A program made the position numbers and the translations under genes. Below the pieces are notes generated by a model that was not told the DNA's origin, did no database searches, and saw only the letters and a list, made by a program, of their open reading frames with translations. From an uncultured Clostridia bacterium (GTDB lineage Bacteria; Bacillota; Clostridia; Oscillospirales; Ruminococcaceae), in the NCBI GenBank assembly GCA_947385505.1, contig CANDLP010000046.1, forward strand, positions 1 to 10,270: 10,270 nt of DNA, read 5' to 3'. Shown one piece after another: positions 1-6,170 of the stretch. Each line of letters starts with the position of its first letter. The stretch's first letter is position 1.

Positions 1-1
1 G

Positions 2-1465
2 CCAGTCATAGTATGCGCCCCAAGAAAAAAATTCCCGTGGAAAACGGCGTCCGCGGCCTGCATTGCGCTTATATGCGCGGCGGGAATAGGTTTATTATCT
101 CTTTTCGTAAACGGCTCACGGGAAACAGTTACCGGCGGAGGAATTGCGGAAACCGATGTCAATGCCGTCGACCCACCGCTCACTGCTCCCAAAACCGAAG
201 ATAATATTGCAAAACCCGCATTGAATATTTCCCAGCGCCTTGATACCGAAAAAAAATACGATCTTGATGAAACGCCGGACGGGTGGGATAAAACGTTTGA
301 TTTTGATATGCCCGAATTTTCAGGAGTAAAATTTTTCTGGAGCAGCGATAAGGTGGAAGCGGCAAAGAACGGGGAAACCGAAACGCTTTATGAGGGTATG
401 CCGGTGTGGAACGTTTACCTGTGCGATCTGAACGGCGACGGTAAACGGGAAATATGTTCTACGATAAGCTTCGGTTCGGGCATAGTAGACACCCGTATTT
501 TGGTTTTTGACTATGAGAATACGGCGCTGTATGTGCTTGAAGACAGGGGAAATTTTGACTATTCCATATATTTTGATTCAAATAACCCCGATTCCGAACA
601 GGATAATAACGCTTTATTCTATACCCGTGCAAATTATAATGAAACAGTCGGCATTGACATTACGGAAAATAAACATAAGCTTACGCTTGACATAATGAAA
701 AAGCTTATGCCGGAAACATTAAACGACGGCGGCATGAATTCGCAAGCCGCCGAAGCAGCTGAAGCCCCCTCGGATAACTCAGAAGATACCGCGAAAAACG
801 TTTACGCCGAATACGAAAGCTTCGGTCTGGTTTATAAAGAAGGAAAGCTTTATTTCGAAAATATGCCCGTTCGCTGTTTTGTGGACTATTACCCCGTCGG
901 AGAAGACGGAAATATGGCGGGAAAGGATTACTTTGACGCGGAGGGGGTTATTGACGTTCAAGCGGTACGCGATTTTGAAAATAACAGGGTCAATGATGAC
1001 GGTTCCTTTGATCCCTCCGGAAGGCTTACGGGCGTAAAAAGCTATCCCACAGACGATTCGCCGGTTCCCTATATGATAGATATGATAACGGGCGGCGGGT
1101 TGGATTTTACCATTGAGGCGGCGGAAGAGGAAAATAATTTGCCGGGTGAAATCCGTATGGAAAGGTTAAAAGATGCCGAGGAATATGAGCCGTTCGGAGT
1201 TACTTATGACCCCGAAGAGGATCAGTGGTATTTTAGGGGTGAAAAAGTGCGTTATTTCAGAGATATACTGACCTCCAACGGCGAGCCGCTGACGAGCGGA
1301 AATTTCAGCGGGTCTATGCGCACATTATCGGGAAAAGGAACTGTAGATATTTACACTGTGCGTGATTTTAACTGTAAAGATACTGACGGCAAAGGAAAAC
1401 TGATTGATATAAAAGCGTTTGAGGAGGGAGAGATTGATTTAGACGCGGAAATGGTGCGGGAGTAA
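2..1465 (+). CDS. Membrane-anchored extracytoplasmic protein with two C-terminal repeats (5'-truncated; possible M56/BlaR1-like C-terminal half)
   Basis: The frame is open from base 2 to the TAA at 1463-1465, giving 487 visible residues, and the true start lies before the window. The TTG at 221 is only an internal codon. A basic stretch (RKKFPWK, about residues 8-14) precedes one hydrophobic segment (about 15-36), consistent with a membrane anchor, then a long acidic extracytoplasmic part. A segment at about residues 108-190 contains GMPVWNVYLCDLNGDG and SFGSGIVD; the DLNGDG resembles a calcium-binding FG-GAP/EF-hand-type loop. From memory, similar segments occur at the C-terminus of clostridial M56 (BlaR1/MecR1-like) membrane peptidases, but no HExxH zinc motif is visible, so the peptidase domain would lie upstream. 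Two related repeats follow (see the repeat entries). The gene ends 895 bases before adhE, with no sign of co-transcription. Function is unknown; it could also be an anti-sigma-like or plain anchored protein. Confidence 0.75.
   Translation, partial: PVIVCAPRKKFPWKTASAACIALICAAGIGLLSLFVNGSRETVTGGGIAETDVNAVDPPLTAPKTEDNIAKPALNISQRLDTEKKYDLDETPDGWDKTFDFDMPEFSGVKFFWSSDKVEAAKNGETETLYEGMPVWNVYLCDLNGDGKREICSTISFGSGIVDTRILVFDYENTALYVLEDRGNFDYSIYFDSNNPDSEQDNNALFYTRANYNETVGIDITENKHKLTLDIMKKLMPETLNDGGMNSQAAEAAEAPSDNSEDTAKNVYAEYESFGLVYKEGKLYFENMPVRCFVDYYPVGEDGNMAGKDYFDAEGVIDVQAVRDFENNRVNDDGSFDPSGRLTGVKSYPTDDSPVPYMIDMITGGGLDFTIEAAEEENNLPGEIRMERLKDAEEYEPFGVTYDPEEDQWYFRGEKVRYFRDILTSNGEPLTSGNFSGSMRTLSGKGTVDIYTVRDFNCKDTDGKGKLIDIKAFEEGEIDLDAEMVRE
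812..1045 (+). repeat. First copy of an intragenic protein repeat (about 78 residues)
   Basis: The copy starts YESFG after YAE, continues with KLYFENMPVRCF and ends in GVIDVQAVRDF followed by GRLTGVKSY. It aligns with the second copy at 1184-1420 through the shared pattern YExFG-x-x-Y, YF-x(3)-VR-x-F, and a (V/I)D-(V/I)-x-x-VRDF motif followed by G-(K/R)-L. The copies have diverged clearly, which points to an old protein-domain duplication rather than recent DNA slippage. Confidence 0.6.
1184..1420 (+). repeat. Second copy of the intragenic protein repeat (about 79 residues)
   Basis: This copy starts YEPFGVTYD, continues with QWYFRGEKVRYFRD and ends in GTVDIYTVRDF followed by GKLIDIKAF. It matches the copy at 812-1045. 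The linker between the copies is acidic and contains a glycine run (GGG). From memory, this exact style of repeat (YF-G-E-KVR-F-D ... LTSNGE ... VRDF) is common in secreted parts of clostridial membrane proteins; no enzymatic residues are recognised. Confidence 0.6.
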
Positions 1466-1680
1466 TATCAGGGGCTATACGAAAAGCCGCAATTTGCACA
1501 ATTTCTGCCGACTGCGGACGCCTTCTTCGCCACAAACGCCCGGAATACTTTAGCATTACCGCTTTTTCCTTGGAACCGACGCGCATTCACCGAAATTGTA
1601 CAAAAATCGCTTTGTTTTCAGATACGCCCTATAGTGTGTTCCCATAAAATCATACACTTCTTTTCATAAAATTTGATAAG
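1466..1680. other. GC-richer intergenic segment, possible dispersed repeat or gene remnant
   Basis: Directly after the first gene the sequence stays GC-richer than the AT-rich DNA further on, which is unusual for clostridial spacer. Read on the minus strand it holds overlapping short open stretches: one from an ATG at 1645 to a stop at 1556 (29 codons, beginning MGTHYRAYL) and one running to a stop at 1468-1470 and ending GRNCANCGFSYSP. Neither has a good Shine-Dalgarno site. I have an uncertain memory of the same peptide strings as scraps in other ruminococcal assemblies, which would fit a repeated non-coding element. It is not called a gene. Confidence 0.3.
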
Positions 1681-1703
1681 CTTGGAATAGAATAATTGAA
1701 AAC

Positions 1704-1739
1704 CTTCGGTCATATATGCTGTTAGCAGATTGGCCGAAG
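1704..1739 (+). terminator. Terminator-like hairpin between the first gene and adhE
   Basis: The arms CTTCGGTCA (1704-1712) and TGGCCGAAG (1731-1739) pair over 9 positions with one G-T wobble. A smaller inner stem TGCT/AGCA lies at 1717-1727. The hairpin is followed on the plus strand by a T-rich tail (ATTTATTATTTTTATA). This suggests a Rho-independent terminator reading rightward. It lies about 240 bases after the first gene's stop, so it could end a long 3' region or a separate transcript. It could also be a simple extruded palindrome. Confidence 0.4.
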
Positions 1740-1844
1740 ATTTATTATTTTTATACTTTCCGAAGTACAATTTTTAAATTACACTTATTAAAAAACCTAA
1801 ACAAAGAAAATATTTTTTTCGGTTCAGCGTTGTTTCAAAACTGT

Positions 1845-1873
1845 TTGACAAAAAGCCCAAAAGCAAGTACAAT
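1845..1873 (+). promoter_or_regulatory. Strong sigma-A-type promoter candidate far upstream of adhE
   Basis: A perfect -35 TTGACA (1845-1850), a 17-base spacer and a -10 TACAAT (1868-1873, 5 of 6) make the best plain promoter match in the intergenic region. Transcription would begin near 1880 and run rightward with no ORF until adhE, so it would give an adhE leader of about 480 bases or an unannotated small RNA. AT-rich DNA yields chance promoter matches, which limits confidence. Confidence 0.45.
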
Positions 1874-1958
1874 CCGATACTGTTTTCATATAAATCAGTA
1901 CAACGCCAATTTCGTTTTCATAACGTGTTTTTGACAATATATTCACAAACCGTAAATT

Positions 1959-1986
1959 TTGACAAATATTTAACAAAATGTATATT
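1959..1986 (+). promoter_or_regulatory. Promoter candidate overlapping a degenerate Rex-like box
   Basis: The -35 TTGACA (1959-1964), a 16-base spacer and the -10 TATATT (1981-1986, 5 of 6) form a good promoter. Bases 1959-1976 read TTGACAAATATTTAACAA, matching 12 of 14 defined positions of the clostridial Rex consensus TTGTTAA-N4-TTAACAA. A related 11-of-14 version lies at 1931-1948. Part of each match arises because TTGACAA resembles half of the Rex site, so these boxes are less certain than the site at 2172. Confidence 0.35.
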
Positions 1987-2112
1987 ATTCCAAAATTTAC
2001 CGATTTCACAAAATTTCTTTATATTGTTTTTTCCTTTGGTAATACTGTTTTTCTCGTTTTTTATTTTTTGCCGAAAAACCAATAAACAACAGAATGCTGT
2101 TTGCAATATATT

Positions 2113-2134
2113 GACATATATTTTTTAATATGTC
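2113..2134. promoter_or_regulatory. Short inverted repeat, possible operator
   Basis: GACATAT (2113-2119) and ATATGTC (2128-2134) form a perfect 7-bp inverted repeat around an 8-base AT spacer, about 40 bases upstream of the proposed adhE -35. It does not match the Rex consensus, so if it is functional another regulator would bind it. A chance palindrome in AT-rich DNA is possible. Confidence 0.25.
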
Positions 2135-2152
2135 GTTATTCTAATAAAACAT

Positions 2153-2181
2153 TTTACAACAGCCTTAACTCGTGTTAAAAT
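2153..2181 (+). promoter_or_regulatory. Proximal adhE promoter with its -10 inside the Rex operator
   Basis: The -35 TTTACA (2153-2158, 5 of 6), a 17-base spacer and the -10 TAAAAT (2176-2181, 5 of 6) make a sigma-A-type promoter. Transcription would begin near 2188, giving a leader of about 170 bases before the adhE ATG. The -10 box lies wholly within the Rex-type palindrome at 2172-2189, so bound repressor would exclude RNA polymerase. Confidence 0.6.
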
Positions 2182-2189
2182 TTTAACAA
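2172..2189. promoter_or_regulatory. Rex-type redox operator of adhE
   Basis: GTGTTAAAATTTTAACAA matches 13 of 14 defined positions of the Rex consensus TTGTTAA-N4-TTAACAA; only the first base differs. The inner 16 bases (2173-2188) are a perfect palindrome. Rex binds such sites when NAD+ is in excess and leaves when NADH rises, and adhE is a classic Rex target in Clostridia. Position on the -10 box fits repression. The rex gene itself is not in the window. Confidence 0.75.
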
Positions 2190-2360
2190 GCCAAGAAATA
2201 TACCTTAAAATGTCGAAGCATGTTGATGACATCGGCGGCATTTTCGATTTTAAATGACGCGGCATATTTCAAACGGCATTTTTAAACGTAAACGGCTGCC
2301 TGCTTCCGAAAAAAAGGATAGGGCGGATATGAAATTCTAATAAGAACGGAGATTAACACT
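2190..2360 (+). other. adhE leader region
   Basis: This stretch would be the 5' leader from the proximal promoter. It contains three near-copies of CGGCATTTT (starting at 2236, 2260 and 2274), a tiny frame ATG-AAA-TTC-TAA (2329-2340) preceded by the purine-rich GGATAGGGCGG, and the adhE Shine-Dalgarno GGAG (2348-2351). No clear terminator/antiterminator pair or known riboswitch fold is recognised. Confidence 0.4.
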
Positions 2361-4973
2361 ATGAAAAAACAAAAAGCGGTACCCGAAATTGTTGACAGTG
2401 TTGAAGCGCTTGAAGCAAAGATCGCTCAGGTAAGAGAAGCTCAGGAAAAATTCGCTTCCTATTCTCAGGAGCAGGTTGACGCTATATTCAAGGCCGCCGC
2501 AACCGCTGCCAACACACAGAGGATCCCCCTTGCAAAAATGGCCGTTGAAGAAACGGGCATGGGCGTTGCCGAAGATAAGGTGATTAAGAATCACTACGCG
2601 GCAGAGTACATCTACAATGCTTATAAGAATACCAAAACAGTGGGCGTTGTTGAAAAGGACGACAGCTTCGGCATAAAGAAGGTGGCTGAGCCTATCGGTC
2701 TTGTAGCGGCGGTTATTCCCACCACCAACCCCACCTCCACCGCTATTTTCAAGACGCTGATTTCCCTTAAGACCAGAAACGGCATTATCATAAGCCCTCA
2801 CCCCCGCGCTAAGGGCTGTACGATTGCCGCCGCCAAGGTGGTATTGGACGCTGCGGTTAAGGCGGGCGCTCCCGAAGGCATTATCGGCTGGATCGACGTA
2901 CCCTCCCTTGAGCTTACCAACACCATAATGAAGGAAGCCGATATTATTCTGGCTACCGGCGGCCCCGGAATGGTAAAATCCGCTTATTCATCGGGCAAAC
3001 CCGCTCTCGGCGTAGGCGCGGGCAATACTCCCGCCATTATCGACGAAACGGCCGATATTCTTGTCGCGGTAAACTCCATTATACACTCCAAGACCTTTGA
3101 TAACGGAATGATCTGCGCTTCCGAGCAGTCGGTTATCGTTGACTCCAAAATTTACGACAAGGTTAAGGAAGAATTCAAATACAGAGGCTGTCATTTCCTC
3201 AACAAAAAGGAATTGGATATGGTTCGCAAGACCATGATTATAAACGGCGCCCTGAACGCTAAGATCGTAGGACAGAAGGCTGCCAAAATCGCCGAACTCA
3301 GCGGTTTCGAAGTACCCGCCGATACTAAGATACTGATCGGCGAGGTTGAGAGCGTTGAGCTTTCCGAGCCTTTCGCTCATGAGAAGCTTTCTCCCGTACT
3401 GGCTATGTACAAATCCAAGAGCTTTGAGGACGCGGTACAGAAGGCGGAGCACCTTATCGCCGACGGCGGCTACGGTCATACCGCTTCCATTTACATCAAT
3501 CAGGTTACCGAAACCGAAAAATTGGCGGATTACTTCGAGAGAATGAAGACCTGCCGCATACTTATAAATACTCCTTCCTCACAGGGCGGTATAGGCGACC
3601 TTTACAACTTTAAGCTTATGCCCTCCCTTACACTGGGCTGCGGTTCGTGGGGCGGCAACTCCGTTTCCGAAAACGTTGGCGTAAAGCACCTGCTTAACAT
3701 TAAAACAGTAGCTGAGAGGAGAGAAAATATGCTTTGGTTCAGAGCGCCTGAAAAGGTATACTTTAAAAAAGGCTGTCTGCCCGTGGCTCTTGACGAGCTT
3801 GGCAGCGTAATGGGCAAAAAGAGGGCGTTCGTTGTAACCGACTCTTTCCTGTTTAACAACGGATACACCAAGCCTATCACCGATAAGCTTGACGAAATGG
3901 GCATTGCCTACACCACCTTCTCCGATGTTGCCCCCGACCCCACTCTTGAGTGCGCTATCGAGGGAACAAAGGTAGCCAAGGCGTTTCAGCCCGACGTTAT
4001 CATTGCCATCGGCGGAGGTTCCGCTATGGACGCCGCAAAGATCATGTGGGTAATGTACGAGCATCCCGAAGCCGACTTTATGGATATGGCAATGCGCTTT
4101 ATCGATATAAGAAAACGTATCTACACCTTCCCCAAAATGGGTGAAAAGGCTTATTTTGTGGCTGTTCCCACTTCCGCCGGCACCGGCTCCGAGGTAACGC
4201 CTTTCGCGGTTATCACTGACGAGAAGACAGGTATCAAGTATCCTCTTGCCGACTACGAGCTTATGCCCAAAATGGCTATCATTGACGCGGATATGATGAT
4301 GAACGCGCCTAAGGGTCTTACCTCCGCTTCCGGTATCGATTCTTTGACTCACGCGCTGGAGGCTTATGTAGCCACTCTTGCAACTCCTTTCACCGACGGT
4401 CTCGCCACCGAAGCGGGCAAACTGATATTCAAGCATCTGCCCTCCTGCTACGAAAACGGAGCGAACGATCCCAAGGCGAGAGAGGAACAGGCTCACGCTT
4501 CCACTCTTGCGGGTATGGCTTTCGCCAACGCTTTCTTGGGCATTTGCCACTCTATGGCGCATAAGCTGGGCGCATTCCACCATATTCCTCACGGTATCGC
4601 CAACGCGCTTATGATCGAAGAGGTTATCCGCTTTAACTGCGCGGAGGCTCCCGTAAAGATGGGCACCTTCTCCCAGTACACTCACCCCTGCACAAAGGCT
4701 AAGTACGCCGCATATTCCGACGCAATGGGATTCGGCGGAAAGAACGACGACGAAAAGGTTGAGAACCTTATCAAAGAGATCGCCAAGCTCAAAGAAAGAA
4801 TCGGAATTAAGAGAACCATTGCGGATTACGGCGTTGACGAAAAATACTTCCTCGACAATCTGGACGCCATGACCGAACAGGCCTTCGACGACCAGTGCAC
4901 AGGCGCTAACCCCCGCTATCCTCTTATGGAAGAGATCAAAGCTATGTACCTTAAGGCATATTACGGCAAGTAA
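2361..4973 (+). CDS. adhE: Bifunctional acetaldehyde/alcohol dehydrogenase AdhE
   Basis: The 870-residue length matches full AdhE. It reduces acetyl-CoA to acetaldehyde and then to ethanol, oxidising two NADH, in the cytoplasm, where the family assembles into spirosomes. The N-terminal CoA-acylating aldehyde dehydrogenase half (about 10-445) has the catalytic cysteine C252 in GMICASEQS. The C-terminal iron-dependent alcohol dehydrogenase half (about 460-865) has the NAD-binding loop GGGSAMDAAK (551-560) and iron ligands D660, H664, H730 and H744, with the spacing of the E. coli enzyme (D653, H657, H723, H737). The start is set by GGAG at 2348-2351, 9 bases before the ATG. It precedes the kinase gene by 29 bases, so the two are probably co-transcribed. 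A Rex operator on its promoter indicates induction at high NADH. No key residue is missing. In R. albus the equivalent is called aad. Confidence 0.97.
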   Translation: MKKQKAVPEIVDSVEALEAKIAQVREAQEKFASYSQEQVDAIFKAAATAANTQRIPLAKMAVEETGMGVAEDKVIKNHYAAEYIYNAYKNTKTVGVVEKDDSFGIKKVAEPIGLVAAVIPTTNPTSTAIFKTLISLKTRNGIIISPHPRAKGCTIAAAKVVLDAAVKAGAPEGIIGWIDVPSLELTNTIMKEADIILATGGPGMVKSAYSSGKPALGVGAGNTPAIIDETADILVAVNSIIHSKTFDNGMICASEQSVIVDSKIYDKVKEEFKYRGCHFLNKKELDMVRKTMIINGALNAKIVGQKAAKIAELSGFEVPADTKILIGEVESVELSEPFAHEKLSPVLAMYKSKSFEDAVQKAEHLIADGGYGHTASIYINQVTETEKLADYFERMKTCRILINTPSSQGGIGDLYNFKLMPSLTLGCGSWGGNSVSENVGVKHLLNIKTVAERRENMLWFRAPEKVYFKKGCLPVALDELGSVMGKKRAFVVTDSFLFNNGYTKPITDKLDEMGIAYTTFSDVAPDPTLECAIEGTKVAKAFQPDVIIAIGGGSAMDAAKIMWVMYEHPEADFMDMAMRFIDIRKRIYTFPKMGEKAYFVAVPTSAGTGSEVTPFAVITDEKTGIKYPLADYELMPKMAIIDADMMMNAPKGLTSASGIDSLTHALEAYVATLATPFTDGLATEAGKLIFKHLPSCYENGANDPKAREEQAHASTLAGMAFANAFLGICHSMAHKLGAFHHIPHGIANALMIEEVIRFNCAEAPVKMGTFSQYTHPCTKAKYAAYSDAMGFGGKNDDEKVENLIKEIAKLKERIGIKRTIADYGVDEKYFLDNLDAMTEQAFDDQCTGANPRYPLMEEIKAMYLKAYYGK

Positions 4974-5002
4974 TAAATTTGGGATTAGAAAGGACCGAAA
5001 CA

Positions 5003-5752
5003 ATGAAATTAGACAATGTAATCGCTGTAAGAAAAGACAAGACCATTTACCGCGACGGCAATTTGACCTTGAAGGTGTTCAACGAGAATTATTCCAAGGC
5101 TGACATTCTGAACGAAGCCTTAAACTTAGCGAGAGTTGAGGAAACCGGCCTTAACGTGCCCAAGATTCAGGAAGTCTGCACCGTTGAGGGCAAGTGGTGC
5201 ATAGTTACCGATTATATCGAGGGCAAGACCCTTGCAAAATCCTACGAGGATAACCCCTCCATGTTAGAGGATTACATTAAGCTGTTTGTTGAGATTCAGC
5301 TCAATATACACAATCAGAGATGCGCGCTTCTCACCAAGCTTAAGGATAAAATGAGAAGAAAGATTTCCTTGAGCGGACTGGACGCTACCACAAGATATGA
5401 GCTGTCCGAGCGTCTTGACGGTATGCCTAAGCACGCTAAGCTTTGCCACGGTGACTTTACGCCTACCAATGTTATTTTGCAGAGCGACGGAACGCCTTAC
5501 ATTCTTGACTGGTCTCACGCCACTCAGGGTAACGCCAGCGCGGATGTTGCGAGAACATATCTGAGATTTACTCTTAAGAACGATACGGAGATTGCGGAAA
5601 AGTATCTTAATCTTTTCTGTGAAATGAGCGATACTCCCAAGCAGTACGTACAGCAGTGGATGCCCATTGTTGCAGCTTCCCAGATGGCGAAGGGCAAGCC
5701 TGAGGAAAAAGAACTGCTCACACGCTGGGCAAGCGTTTGCTATTACGAATAA
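5003..5752 (+). CDS. Aminoglycoside phosphotransferase (APH)-fold kinase of the adhE-hydrogenase locus
   Basis: A 249-residue cytoplasmic kinase-fold protein. Visible features are the nucleotide-binding lysine K24 in LTLKVF, a likely partner glutamate E38, the hinge region IVTDYIEGKTL (68-78), the catalytic loop LCHGDFTPTNVI (147-158; base D151, metal-binding N156) and the second metal ligand D169 in ILDWSHA. This is the APH/choline-kinase type of loop (HGD) rather than the HRD of classical Ser/Thr kinases. The start ATG is supported by AGAAAGGA (4987-4994); an in-frame TTG at 4979 has no such support. The position between adhE and hydS, with a phosphatase nearby, fits the protein kinase reported in the R. 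albus unit and suggests it phosphorylates a local protein rather than an antibiotic. The substrate is unknown; a small-molecule kinase remains possible. Confidence 0.8.
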   Translation: MKLDNVIAVRKDKTIYRDGNLTLKVFNENYSKADILNEALNLARVEETGLNVPKIQEVCTVEGKWCIVTDYIEGKTLAKSYEDNPSMLEDYIKLFVEIQLNIHNQRCALLTKLKDKMRRKISLSGLDATTRYELSERLDGMPKHAKLCHGDFTPTNVILQSDGTPYILDWSHATQGNASADVARTYLRFTLKNDTEIAEKYLNLFCEMSDTPKQYVQQWMPIVAASQMAKGKPEEKELLTRWASVCYYE

Positions 5753-5787
5753 GCGCATTTAAAAAACAAAAATTCCTTTTACATCCT

Positions 5788-5816
5788 GTTATGCTGACTT
5801 TTAGAGTCAGCATAAC
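5788..5816 (+). terminator. 12-bp perfect hairpin after the adhE-kinase pair
   Basis: GTTATGCTGACT (5788-5799) and AGTCAGCATAAC (5805-5816) pair perfectly around a 5-base loop, 35 bases after the kinase stop. The tail that follows is TTGATTTAAGGGG, so the U-tract is short and interrupted. It probably ends most adhE-kinase transcripts but may leak, which would reconcile it with a longer transcriptional unit as reported in R. albus. Confidence 0.6.
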
Positions 5817-5830
5817 TTGATTTAAGGGGA

Positions 5831-5848
5831 TTGTTTGAGATTTAACAA
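5831..5848. promoter_or_regulatory. Rex-like operator upstream of the hydrogenase genes
   Basis: TTGTTTGAGATTTAACAA matches 12 of 14 defined positions of TTGTTAA-N4-TTAACAA: the right half is perfect and the left half differs only in its last two bases. It lies 15 bases after the hairpin and 46 bases before the ferredoxin ATG. A candidate promoter overlaps it: -35 TTAACA (5842-5847) inside the operator, a 19-base spacer and -10 CATAAT (5867-5872). The promoter spacing is loose, so the operator call is firmer than the promoter call. Confidence 0.6.
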
Positions 5849-5894
5849 TAGGACAAAATTCAACCGCATAATACGCGAAAGGAAAGTACATATT

Positions 5895-6146
5895 ATGGTA
5901 AATGTAAACGTATGCGTAGGCAGCTCCTGCCACATCAGAGGTTCTTACAAGATTATCGAGCTTATCAACAGCGCGATAAAGGAAAACAATCTTTCCGATA
6001 AAGTAGCGGTATCCGCGGCTTTTTGCTTAGGGCACTGCATGAACGGCGTTTCGGTAAAGGTAAACGATCAGATCTTCGGCGTAAACGAAGACAGCTTCGG
6101 AGAATTTTTCGAGGAAAACATCAAAAAGCCCGCCTTGGCGGAGTAA
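5895..6146 (+). CDS. Thioredoxin-like [2Fe-2S] ferredoxin (NuoE/HndA-type) of the hydrogenase cluster
   Basis: An 83-residue protein with four cysteines in the thioredoxin-like ferredoxin pattern: C7-x4-C12 in CVGSSCHIRGS, and C44-x3-C48 in FCLGHCMNGV. The family binds one [2Fe-2S] cluster and passes electrons to or from hydrogenases and NADH dehydrogenases. The start is placed at the ATG after GAAAGGAAAG (5878-5887); an in-frame TTG at 5835 would overlap the Rex-like operator and lacks a ribosome site. It is the first gene of the hydrogenase block and ends 24 bases before hydS. Here it may feed electrons to HydS or to the downstream hydrogenase; which one cannot be told from sequence. Confidence 0.9.
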   Translation: MVNVNVCVGSSCHIRGSYKIIELINSAIKENNLSDKVAVSAAFCLGHCMNGVSVKVNDQIFGVNEDSFGEFFEENIKKPALAE

Positions 6147-6170
6147 TAACGGGAAAGGAGCAGATGACAA

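Larger units (their letters stand above)
1740..2150 (+). other. AT-rich gene-free region upstream of adhE
   Basis: About 400 bases of strongly AT-rich DNA with no open frame that has both a start and a Shine-Dalgarno site. It contains four TTGACA hexamers (starting at 1845, 1931, 1959 and 2111), two degenerate Rex-like boxes and a short inverted repeat, listed separately. The composition and promoter density suggest a regulatory region for adhE rather than a decayed gene. Confidence 0.5.

Noticed and set aside
221..1465. Start of the first gene at the TTG of base 221
   Set aside because: The frame is open back to base 2 and includes a clear membrane segment upstream. There is no ribosome site before 221.
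2220..2285. Upstream open frame of 21 codons in the adhE leader
   Set aside because: There is no Shine-Dalgarno sequence before its ATG, and its composition does not look coding.
3579..5003. Long open frame of 474 codons on the minus strand
   Set aside because: It lies almost entirely antisense to adhE and reads as a cysteine- and glycine-rich low-similarity protein. The plus strand encodes an intact AdhE with every catalytic residue, so this is a codon-usage shadow.
4979..5752. Kinase start at TTG 4979
   Set aside because: It begins 6 bases after the adhE stop codon with no suitable ribosome site. The ATG at 5003 has AGAAAGGA before it and begins a normal kinase N-terminus.
5003..5752. Aminoglycoside resistance gene
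   Set aside because: The fold is shared, but the setting between adhE and a hydrogenase cluster, co-directional and tightly spaced, points to a housekeeping or signalling role. No mobile-element signs are present.
5835..6146. Ferredoxin start at TTG 5835
   Set aside because: It would lie within the Rex-like operator and add about 20 residues not typical of the family. The ATG at 5895 has a good ribosome site and starts just before the first cluster cysteine.
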